64,000 nt of DNA from Tautonia marina. GTDB lineage: Bacteria > Planctomycetota > Planctomycetia > Isosphaerales > Isosphaeraceae. Where the stretch lies: NCBI RefSeq assembly GCF_009177065.1, contig NZ_WEZF01000005.1, forward strand, positions 186,001 to 250,000, read 5' to 3'. Shown here in pieces: positions 17,682 to 25,248 of the stretch; the first letter of the stretch is position 1; the number at the start of each line of letters is the position of its first letter. The notes below the pieces were generated by a model. The model was not told where the DNA came from and searched no databases. It saw nothing but the letters and a program-made list of their open reading frames with translations. Made by a program: the position numbers and the translations under genes.

Positions 17682-18508
17682 CGGGAGACGCTCCTCGATC
17701 CGGGGGTTCGGGCCGACGCTCGGCGGTCGGAGTTGTCTTCAATCGGGTCGATCGGAGCGATGGTCAGCGCCACACCGGCCTGTTCCAGCATGTCCCGATC
17801 CTGGCCGGAAATCTGCGAGTCCGTCACCACGTGATCAACCTCATCCAGCCCGCAAAGTTTCGACAGGGACTGGCGGCCAAACTTCGAATGATCCGCGGCG
17901 ATCAGAATCTCCTGCCCGCATGTCATCATCTGTCGCTCGGTCTCAACCAGCAAGCTGTTCGAATTGAACACGCCCTCACCTGTAATTCCACCGGCTCCCA
18001 GGACCGCTCGTCGCACGCGAATGCCTTGCATCGTGGCCACGGCAAGCGGACCCATCGCCACCCCCGTTCGAGGGTAAATGTAGCCGCCGATCAGGATCAG
18101 GTCGGTTTCCTTGCTCGACGCCAGCAACGCCGCAATCGGCAAACTGTTGGTCACCACCTGCAAGGGCCGCCCCACCAACGCCCGGGCGACTTCCAGCGTG
18201 GTCGTCCCCCCGTCAAGCAAGACAGTTTCGCCATCCTCGATCAGGTCGCACACGGCCCGGCCAATCGCTCGCTTCTCCTCGGCCGCAGTCGTCACCCGGT
18301 CGTCGAGCGCGGGCATCGACCGCACCTCTCCCGAGCAAACCGCGCCGCCGTGAGTCCGCTTGATCGCTCCGGCCTGGTCCAGCGCTTCCAGATCGCGCCG
18401 AATCGTGCTTTCCGAAGCCCCTGTCGCCCGGACAAGTTCCTCCAGGGAGGCAAACCCCTGGCGACTCACCAGCTCTAGCAGGGTCCGTCGCCTCGATTCG
18501 ACCAGCAT
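17678..18508 (-). CDS. DeoR-family transcriptional regulator of the microcompartment operon
   Basis: A 276-aa regulator. The N-terminal winged helix-turn-helix ([39 protein letters not shown], residues about 18-56, given here as motif span) is followed by a DeoR-type sugar-phosphate sensor domain with [26 protein letters not shown] and [16 protein letters not shown]. DeoR proteins usually repress sugar catabolic operons and are released by a phosphorylated sugar, which fits control by a fucose- or rhamnose-derived phosphate. ATG at 18508 is chosen by the family N-terminus; an upstream extension to 18706 is not conserved in character. It is the first gene of the operon and so probably autoregulated. 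Confidence 0.9.
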   Translation of the reverse strand: MLVESRRRTLLELVSRQGFASLEELVRATGASESTIRRDLEALDQAGAIKRTHGGAVCSGEVRSMPALDDRVTTAAEEKRAIGRAVCDLIEDGETVLLDGGTTTLEVARALVGRPLQVVTNSLPIAALLASSKETDLILIGGYIYPRTGVAMGPLAVATMQGIRVRRAVLGAGGITGEGVFNSNSLLVETERQMMTCGQEILIAADHSKFGRQSLSKLCGLDEVDHVVTDSQISGQDRDMLEQAGVALTIAPIDPIEDNSDRRASARTPGSRSVSR

Positions 18509-18592
18509 GTCACCCTTTCCGGCAGTGTTCTCGCACGTTCCTTCACTAGATTCCAATACCGACCGAACCCCGTCAAGAACCCCCTGAAGAAA

Positions 18593-18642
18593 ATGATCGC
18601 TTTTGCGCGATTTTGGAAACACTTCTGACCGTTTGCGATCAT
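18593..18642. promoter_or_regulatory. Inverted repeat in the regulator/mutM intergenic region (candidate operator)
   Basis: ATGATCGC at 18593-18600 and its exact inverse GCGATCAT at 18635-18642 are 34 bp apart, in the divergent region between the BMC operon regulator (start 18508) and mutM (start 18739). Widely spaced inverted sites are compatible with binding of a DeoR tetramer. On the minus strand a weak TTGACG element lies at about 18570-18575, close upstream of the regulator gene. Confidence 0.45.
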
Positions 18643-18738
18643 CCAGTGAAGTATTCGTGAACGATCCGCGAAGGCGTACAATCAATGCCGGTTTGTCCTG
18701 ATCCACCGGAACCTCTGCCCCTCGCCGAGTCTCCTCCC

Positions 18739-19650
18739 ATGCCCGAGCTTCCCGAGGTCGAAACCATGGTCCGCGGCCTGCGACCCGCCTTACAGGGCCG
18801 GACCATCCGCAAACTCTCGGTCATCGACCCCCACCTTCTCTCGAATTGCAACGCCGAGACGCTCGAACGCAAGGCCCGGGGAGCCGTTGTCGAGTCCGTG
18901 AACCGCCGCGGCAAGTGGGTCGTCATTGCCATGACCGCACCCAGAGGGATCATCGTCATCCAGCCGAGGATGACCGGAGCCTTTTACCTGGTGGACTCCG
19001 AACTGGCCCGGCACATTCGGCTTACCTTCTCGATGGCCGACCCCGAGCCCTACGCCGCCGTTCACTACAACGACCCTCGGCGGCTCGGTCGGATCGCCTG
19101 GTACCCCGACCTCGACTCCGCCACGCTCGCCTTTTCCAAATCCCACGGTCCTGACGCCCTGGTCATCTCTGCCGACGACCTCGCCGCCCGGCTCTCCCGC
19201 ACCTCCCGACCGATCAAGCCCACCTTGCTCGACCAGAAGGTCCTCGCCGGCATCGGCAACATTTATGCGGATGAGATCCTCCACCGATCCGGCATCCATC
19301 CCGAGCGACCCGCCAACACGCTCGACCGCCCCTCCATCGACCTCATGCACCGCGCCATGGGCGAGGTCCTTGCCGACGCCATCGCCGCCGAGGGCTCCAG
19401 CTTCGACCAGGGCTACCGCACCGTCCTCGGCCTCGAAGGCGGCTTCCTCGCCGTCAATCACGTCTACGGCCGCACCGGAGAACCCTGCAAAATCTGCCAG
19501 ACCCCGATCGTTCGCGCCCGAATTGCCGGCCTGATCGGCCGCTCCAGCCACTTCTGCCCCACCTGTCAGCCCGGCGACGGCCCGCTCGTCGAATCACTCC
19601 CCCCCACCCGCAAGCGATCGAAGAAGGACCGCTCCACCCCATCGACATAA
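18739..19650 (+). CDS. mutM: Formamidopyrimidine-DNA glycosylase (MutM/Fpg)
   Basis: A 303-aa base-excision repair glycosylase/AP lyase for oxidised purines. It must start with Met-Pro-Glu because Pro2 is the nucleophile; ATG at 18739 gives MPELPEVETMVRGLRP, so an upstream ATG at 18685 is rejected. RRGKWV with the catalytic Lys, DPRRLGR and the helix-two-turns-helix segment LLDQKVLAGIGNIYADEILHRSGIHP are present. The C-terminal zinc finger is C-x2-C-x16-20-C-x2-C (CKIC ... FCPTC). A Lys/Arg/Ser-rich tail of about 25 residues follows. It is divergent from the BMC operon and has no functional link to it. Confidence 0.96.
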   Translation: MPELPEVETMVRGLRPALQGRTIRKLSVIDPHLLSNCNAETLERKARGAVVESVNRRGKWVVIAMTAPRGIIVIQPRMTGAFYLVDSELARHIRLTFSMADPEPYAAVHYNDPRRLGRIAWYPDLDSATLAFSKSHGPDALVISADDLAARLSRTSRPIKPTLLDQKVLAGIGNIYADEILHRSGIHPERPANTLDRPSIDLMHRAMGEVLADAIAAEGSSFDQGYRTVLGLEGGFLAVNHVYGRTGEPCKICQTPIVRARIAGLIGRSSHFCPTCQPGDGPLVESLPPTRKRSKKDRSTPST

Positions 19651-19904
19651 GTTGTTGCATCGTATTCTTGGGAGCCGATCGCAGTCTGGGCGGTGCTCTA
19701 CGATCCAGCACGCTGATCGATCGCCCATTTTGCAGAGGAGTGAGGGTCATCTAGGCGACCACGCCCCGATCGGGTATCCTGAAAATTGATTCCAGGGAAG
19801 GACCCGAGCCGACGATCGCAAGCGTCTCAAGACCCGCCGGTCGGACCTCGTTGCGTCCGTTGGCGGATCGTTTCGTTCTCCGAGCGTCCCGACGGAGACC
19901 GCCG

Positions 19905-21929
19905 GTGTCGTATCGCACCTTCAAGCACCTGCTCGGCGAAACGAGCCTGGAGCGAAAGTGCCGGTTCATCTTCGGCGGCGGCATTTTGCTGCTGGTCACG
20001 ATCAGCTTTTATATCTACGGTCGCAAGACCGAGAGCCTGGTCATCGGCCAGAGCCGCCAGGCGGCCCGGATGCAGGTCAAACCGATCCTTGAGGAGATTC
20101 ACCTCAAGGCTGCCCTCGTCCGCCCCGAACTGGCCCCGATCGTTGACAAGGTTTCCCGAGAGCTGACCCCCAAGGACGGCTTCCAGCATTTCGACTGGCA
20201 CGTCGTCAAACCGTTTGCCGAGGAGACCGAGCGCCGCCCTCGCGACGAATTCGAGCGCCGGATCGTCGACCGCTTCCTCCAGGCCGCCATCCGCCAGCGA
20301 GGCGATTGGGACGCCAATGGCCTGACCCGCCCCTACAGTTTTCCCGACGGCACCCCGGCCGAGTACACCGAGATCGGCCCAGATCGCTCCGAGTACACCT
20401 ATGTGCAAGCCGTGCTCTTTCGTCCCGGCTGCATCGCCTCGTGCCACGCCAGTCCCGCCGCCGACCCCGTCCCCGCGATGGTCCCGATCGAGATGACCCG
20501 CCAGGGCATGGAGGTTCCCGAAGCCGGCCTGGAGCCGATCGTCCCGCCGCTTGACCCGATCGACGACGAACCCGGCCTCTCCTACGCCGCCCAGTACCAT
20601 GACATGATCCGGCTCGACGAGTCGGGCAAGTACGCCCGCACCCAGCCCGGCGACCTCGCCGGCGTCGTCCTGGTGAAGCTGCCGATGGAGCAAACCAACA
20701 AGGCGATCAACCGCAACCGAGCCATCCTGATCGCCACGGCCCTGGTCACGGCCATCCTGGCCATGTTCGCCTCCTGGACGATCGTCCGCTACATCATCGT
20801 CCGGCCGGTGAAGCACCTGCGCGAGGTCTCCGACGCCATCGCCGCCGGCCGCCTGAACATTCGCAGCCGCATCCAGACCGGAGACGAGTTCGAGGAGCTC
20901 TCTCACGCCTTCAACCGCATGCTCCACAACCTCGTGGCCATGCAGCAGGAACTGCGCGACGTCAACGGCGACCTCGATCGCAAGGTCGATGAACTGGCCC
21001 AGGCCAACATGGCCCTCTACGAGATGAACCGGATTAAGAGCGATTTCCTCGCCACCATGAGTCACGAACTCCGAACCCCTCTGAATAGTATTATCGGTTT
21101 CTCCGAAGTCCTGTCCGGGAACGAGCAACTCAGCGAAAAACAGCGCCGGTATGCCTCGAACATTCAGAACAGCGGCCGCATGCTCCTGTCGATGATCAAC
21201 GACATCCTCGACCTGGCCAAAATCGAATCCGGCAAGATGGAGGTCCGCTCCGACGACTTCTCCGTCCGAGAGGTCTGCGAAACCCTGGCCGTGCAAATGC
21301 GCCCGATGGCCGAGCGGAAAAGCATCGAGCTGGAATGTCGGCTCGACGAGGCCATTCCCCTCGTCCGACAAGATCAAGGCAAACTGCGCCAGATCGTCTA
21401 CAACCTCCTTTCCAACGCCATCAAGTTTACCCCCGAAGGTGGCCGCGTCGTCCTCTCGGCGAAGGCCGAAGGACGCTCCATCGTCGTCGCCGTGGCCGAC
21501 AACGGCATCGGCATCGCCGCCGAGGACCGCGAGGTGATCTTCGAGAAATTCCGCCAGGCCGGCATCCCCGGCCAGTCGGCCGATGTCCTGATCCGAGAAC
21601 ACCAGGGAACCGGCCTCGGCCTCTCCATCGTCCGGGAACTGGCCCGGATGCTCGGCGGAGACGTGTCCCTCGACAGCGAACCGGGACGGGGCAGCACCTT
21701 CACCGTGGTTATTCCCCAGCAACTTCCCGGCGACCGTCGCATCGAGGTCGCTCTCTCCGATGGGACCATCGACCTCTCCAAGGCTCGCCGGATCGAACAC
21801 CACCCCGCCGCCGCCTCAACCGTCGGGGCACCCGCTCCTGCTCCCGCCGCTCCCGATCGCCGCCCCCGTCCTGATGCCTTCCGGGCTCGCTCCGGATTAC
21901 GCATCGATCCTGGTCAAAATGACTCATAA
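19905..21929 (+). CDS. Membrane sensor histidine kinase with DUF3365/Tll0287-like haem-binding sensor domain
   Basis: A 674-aa hybrid-free sensor kinase. A transmembrane helix (FIFGGGILLLVTISFYIY, about 21-38) is followed by a periplasmic domain of about 230 residues that resembles the DUF3365/Tll0287 haem-binding family; it contains RPGCIASCHASP with a CxxxCH arrangement (C176, C180, H181). A second transmembrane helix lies at about 267-293, then HAMP (VRPVKHLREVSDAIAAGRLNIRS), a HisKA box with MSHELRTPLNSIIGFSE and a HATPase_c domain (LLSNAIKFTPEGG, DNGIGIA, GTGLGLSIV). GTG at 19905 has GGAG 8 nt upstream; a TTG at 19851 is possible. No response regulator is adjacent. The C-terminal tail after the kinase is Ala/Pro-rich. 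Confidence 0.88.
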   Translation: MSYRTFKHLLGETSLERKCRFIFGGGILLLVTISFYIYGRKTESLVIGQSRQAARMQVKPILEEIHLKAALVRPELAPIVDKVSRELTPKDGFQHFDWHVVKPFAEETERRPRDEFERRIVDRFLQAAIRQRGDWDANGLTRPYSFPDGTPAEYTEIGPDRSEYTYVQAVLFRPGCIASCHASPAADPVPAMVPIEMTRQGMEVPEAGLEPIVPPLDPIDDEPGLSYAAQYHDMIRLDESGKYARTQPGDLAGVVLVKLPMEQTNKAINRNRAILIATALVTAILAMFASWTIVRYIIVRPVKHLREVSDAIAAGRLNIRSRIQTGDEFEELSHAFNRMLHNLVAMQQELRDVNGDLDRKVDELAQANMALYEMNRIKSDFLATMSHELRTPLNSIIGFSEVLSGNEQLSEKQRRYASNIQNSGRMLLSMINDILDLAKIESGKMEVRSDDFSVREVCETLAVQMRPMAERKSIELECRLDEAIPLVRQDQGKLRQIVYNLLSNAIKFTPEGGRVVLSAKAEGRSIVVAVADNGIGIAAEDREVIFEKFRQAGIPGQSADVLIREHQGTGLGLSIVRELARMLGGDVSLDSEPGRGSTFTVVIPQQLPGDRRIEVALSDGTIDLSKARRIEHHPAAASTVGAPAPAPAAPDRRPRPDAFRARSGLRIDPGQNDS

Positions 21930-22049
21930 CGCGCCGAAGCCGCCACATCATGCCGACACAAACGATTGCGTGAAACTGATGCAGTCGTGACTCGCTCTCT
22001 GCACCACCGTCGCCTTCGCCCTTGCCTACGATCACCGAGACGACCCCCG

Positions 22050-23972
22050 ATGAGCGCGCATCATTCTCAATCGTCCGACAACGCCTCAGGCCCGAGACGG
22101 CCCCTTTACTGGGGCCTTGCGATCGCCTCGGTCCTGATCCTCTTCACCCTCGCCGCGGTCATGAGTCATCGCGCCTCAATGACCGAAACCTGGACCTACG
22201 GCCAGTTCCGCCGCGCTCTGGTCGACGGGAAGGTCAAATCGGTCGAACTCGGAACACGAAGCCTCGACGCCGAACTCCGGACCCTGCGACCCGACGGCCA
22301 GCCCAGACGGGTCCGCGTCTCCTGGTCTGGTGCCCAGGCCGATCCGAACCTCACCGAACTCCTCGATCAGCATGCCGACGATTACGCATTCCAGCGCGAC
22401 CTGAGCGCCCTCGCCTCCGGCATCGCCACGCTCGGCCTCATCCTCCTCTTGCTCCTTGGCCTCGTTCTCATGACGCGAGGCGGTGGACTCGGCCCCGCGA
22501 TGGCCTTCACCCGAGGCAAGCCCAGAACCCGGAACTCCTCCACCCGCCGCGTCACCTTCGATGATGTCGCCGGGCTCCGCGAGGCCATCGAGGAACTCCA
22601 GGAAGTGGTCGGCTTCCTCAAAACCCCCGAGCGCTACGCCGCCCTGGGTGGTCGCATCCCCAAGGGCGTCCTCCTCGTCGGCCCCCCCGGCACCGGCAAA
22701 ACCTTGCTCGCCCGTGCCGTCTCGGGAGAGGCAGGGGTGCCGTTCTTCGCCCTATCAGGCTCTGACTTCATGGAGATGTATGTTGGTGTTGGCGCGGCTC
22801 GGGTCCGCAACCTCTTTGCCAAGGCCGAGGCCAAGGCTCCTTGCCTGATCTTCATCGACGAGATCGACGCCATCGGCAAGGTCCGGTCCTCCGGCGCTTC
22901 CGGGGCGCAGGATGAGCGCGACCAGACCCTCAACCAGCTCCTCGTCGCCATGGACGGGTTTGATGTTAACAGCGGCATCATCGTCATGGCGGCCACCAAC
23001 CGCCCCGAGACTCTCGATCCCGCCCTGATCCGCCCCGGGCGCTTCGACCGCCATATCCGGGTCGATCCCCCCGACCTCGTCGGCCGCGAGCAGATCCTCA
23101 AGGTTCACTCCCGAGAGGTTCCGCTCTGCGACCAGCTCGACCTCCGCCAGGTCGCCGCCATGACCTCCGGTTTCGCTGGCGCCGAGCTGGCCAACCTCGT
23201 CAACGAGGCCGCCCTGCTGGCCGCCCGTAAGGGGAAAGACCGCGTCGAGCGGGTCGACTTCGAGCAGGGCTTCGAGCGCATCCTCGCCGGTCCCGAAACC
23301 CGAGGCCGGATCATGCGCCCCGACGAGCGCCGACGCATCGCCGTGCACGAGGCCGGCCACGCCCTCGTCTCCGCCAGCCTTCCCGGAACCGACCCCGTCC
23401 ACAAGGTCACCATCATCGGCCGGGGCAATGGCATGGGTGGCTTCACCATGTATCGACCCGAGGAAGACCGTTTCCTCCACACCACCGAATGGCTCATGAA
23501 CTGCCTCGCCGGGCTCCTCGGCGGCACCGCGGCCGAGGAACTTGCCCTTGGCTCCATTTCCGACGGCGCCACCAGCGACCTCCAGCGCGCCACCCAGATC
23601 GCCCGCCGCATGGTCACCGACTTCGGCATGAGCCCCAACCTCGGCCGCGTCTGCTACGGCATCGATCCCTCGTCCGGCCAGGGAGGCCCCGGCTGGAGCG
23701 AACGAACCATCCGAGAAATCGACCTAGAGGTCCGCCGCATCCTCGACGAGGCCCTGGTCCTGGCCCACTCCGTCCTCCGCCGCCGCGCCGGCGCGCTCGT
23801 TGCCCTCACCGAACTGCTTCTCGAACGCGAGACGATCGACGCCACGGAACTCCACGCGGTCCTCGACCTCCACCCCGACCCGACTCCTCCTCCGACCCTC
23901 GCAAGCAACCCTCGCTCGTCCCATCCTCCGCAGCCCCGTTCCCTGGCTCATGAAGCCATGGAACCAAACTGA
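22050..23972 (+). CDS. ftsH: ATP-dependent zinc metalloprotease FtsH
   Basis: A 640-aa membrane AAA+ protease. Two transmembrane helices (about 18-40 and 115-136) bracket a short periplasmic domain (TWTYGQFRRALVDGKVKSVEL). Walker A GPPGTGKT is near residue 210, the pore motif FMEMYVGVGAARVR follows, then Walker B CLIFIDEIDAIG and the second region of homology NRPETLDPALIRPGRFDR. The protease domain has the HEAGH zinc site near residue 432 and the third ligand in the LGSISDGATSDL segment. The pore loop has Met (FMEM) in place of the usual FVEM. Planctomycetes often have several FtsH paralogues, so this need not be the only copy. Confidence 0.95.
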   Translation: MSAHHSQSSDNASGPRRPLYWGLAIASVLILFTLAAVMSHRASMTETWTYGQFRRALVDGKVKSVELGTRSLDAELRTLRPDGQPRRVRVSWSGAQADPNLTELLDQHADDYAFQRDLSALASGIATLGLILLLLLGLVLMTRGGGLGPAMAFTRGKPRTRNSSTRRVTFDDVAGLREAIEELQEVVGFLKTPERYAALGGRIPKGVLLVGPPGTGKTLLARAVSGEAGVPFFALSGSDFMEMYVGVGAARVRNLFAKAEAKAPCLIFIDEIDAIGKVRSSGASGAQDERDQTLNQLLVAMDGFDVNSGIIVMAATNRPETLDPALIRPGRFDRHIRVDPPDLVGREQILKVHSREVPLCDQLDLRQVAAMTSGFAGAELANLVNEAALLAARKGKDRVERVDFEQGFERILAGPETRGRIMRPDERRRIAVHEAGHALVSASLPGTDPVHKVTIIGRGNGMGGFTMYRPEEDRFLHTTEWLMNCLAGLLGGTAAEELALGSISDGATSDLQRATQIARRMVTDFGMSPNLGRVCYGIDPSSGQGGPGWSERTIREIDLEVRRILDEALVLAHSVLRRRAGALVALTELLLERETIDATELHAVLDLHPDPTPPPTLASNPRSSHPPQPRSLAHEAMEPN

Positions 23973-24095
23973 CACAGACACACAAGAAATCAGGATGGAG
24001 AGCGAACCTCTTACCGAACGGAGCTGATTTGCTCGCCCGACTTCTCTCGGGTTCCCCAGCCGCTTTCTCTCCTTCCCCGTGTCGGAGGCTCCCTC

Positions 24096-24284
24096 ATGTC
24101 GAATGTCTGGACAGTCCTCGCCTCGATCCCTTGGTTCGCCTGGATCGCGATTGTCGCGATCACGTCAGGCTCCGTGGCTGGGATCTTCCACTCCTGGTTC
24201 CAGCATCGCGAACGCATGGCCATGATCCGCCAGGGCATGCGTCCCGACCTGGCCGAGGAGAAATCCTCGTTCCCCGATCTTTGA
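24096..24284 (+). CDS. Small single-pass membrane protein
   Basis: A 62-aa protein with a GGAGG ribosome binding site 7 nt upstream of its ATG. One hydrophobic helix (WFAWIAIVAITSGSVAGIF, about residues 13-31) is followed by HSWFQHRERMAMIRQGMRPDLAEE, a pattern seen in small bacterial membrane proteins of the phage-shock PspB-like or 'DUF6249'-like kind. Function is unknown. It lies 123 bp after ftsH. Confidence 0.65.
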   Translation: MSNVWTVLASIPWFAWIAIVAITSGSVAGIFHSWFQHRERMAMIRQGMRPDLAEEKSSFPDL

Positions 24285-24364
24285 TCAATGCGAGGCTCCC
24301 TGCCCCCCATTCGCTCTCATCCCATTCCTGAGCGCTCCTCGGCGTTCCCCTTCAAAGAAACGCA

Positions 24365-24400
24365 AACCGGCCCTGATGGTTCTCGCCATCAGGGCCGGTT
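24365..24400. terminator. Strong hairpin, probable transcription terminator
   Basis: A perfect 15-bp inverted repeat: AACCGGCCCTGATGG at 24365-24379 and its complement at 24386-24400, with a 6-nt loop. It sits between the small membrane protein gene (+) and the convergent secreted protein gene (-), as expected for a shared terminator; AT-rich bases on each side are short. Confidence 0.7.
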
Positions 24401-24480
24401 ATGTTCCATCACTGACCAGATAATCCTCAGCGCCATCGATCACACGGCCCGAAGCCGGCGACAAGAACCTTGGTCCCGCA

Positions 24481-25095
24481 TCATTGCGGATCGGGTCTCC
24501 GTCCGCCCCGGGCAGAAACAGGCAGCAAGGCCGACTGGCCTTGCGCAATGAACAGGTTCACCTTCTCGGCGTGGAGCCGAATCAACTCGGCGGCCAGCGG
24601 ATTGTGGCTGGTCTCGAAGGCCAGAACTCCTCCCGGAATGAGCTCATATTCAAAGGTGATCTCATCGGCAAGGTCAAAGATCATCCGAAACACCAGATCA
24701 CGTTGGTAGATTCGCGCCCCGCGTTCCAGGCGTTCCTCCATCTGTGCCACGTGTTCCTGAAGCACCTCCACCAGCCAAGGATAGGCCTCGGGATCACTCA
24801 CCCAGGTGAGGGCCATCACTCCTGATCCATGCTCATCTTCGTAATCATGAACGACATGCCGGATGAGCAGGGAATGGTTGAACAGCAAATTGTGAATGTT
24901 GCGCCCCTCGGCTTGCGAGAGGGCTTCGTCTCCCGGCCCAGACACGCGGTCCTTGACCTGCGCCCAGGCCATCGACGGCACACTCAGGAAAACCACGAGC
25001 GCTCCCGTCGCGATTCCTGCGGCAAGGCAATGCCTTCGTCCAGGCAGGCCCCCGCGTCTCGGATTGAATTGGTGGTGTGTGATGATGCGTCTCAT
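24481..25095 (-). CDS. Secreted helical protein of unknown function
   Basis: A 204-aa protein with an N-terminal basic stretch, a hydrophobic core (LAAGIATGALVVFLSVPSMAWA) and a likely signal peptidase cut after AWA. The mature part is rich in helix-forming, acidic and His residues (NIHNLLFNHSLLIRHVVHDYEDEHG, given as a span around residues 60-85; then VLQEHVAQMEERLERG). The density of His/Glu could suggest a metal-binding four-helix bundle, but no family signature is clear. ATG at 25095 (MRRIITHHQ) is preferred because it places the signal peptide near the start. It precedes, in the direction of transcription, nothing on this strand before the hairpin at 24365-24400. Confidence 0.65.
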   Translation of the reverse strand: MRRIITHHQFNPRRGGLPGRRHCLAAGIATGALVVFLSVPSMAWAQVKDRVSGPGDEALSQAEGRNIHNLLFNHSLLIRHVVHDYEDEHGSGVMALTWVSDPEAYPWLVEVLQEHVAQMEERLERGARIYQRDLVFRMIFDLADEITFEYELIPGGVLAFETSHNPLAAELIRLHAEKVNLFIAQGQSALLPVSARGGRRPDPQ

Positions 25096-25248
25096 CGGAT
25101 TGTCCTCCGGCTCAGGAAGCGCTCGGATCGATTCGGACAATCAAACAGAAATGAGTTCGTGATCCAATCACCCTCAAGGGCGGCATCATGACTCAAACCC
25201 TTGGCTCGCCGACCGGCAATGCTCGGCCGGCGAGCCTGGGCATGGTGG

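Noticed and set aside
18685-18738. An upstream ATG for mutM
   Set aside because: MutM needs Pro at position 2 as nucleophile; only the ATG at 18739 gives MPELPE.
19827-21803. A 658-codon minus-strand frame opposite the histidine kinase
   Set aside because: The kinase on the plus strand has full HAMP, HisKA and HATPase motifs; the antisense product has none.
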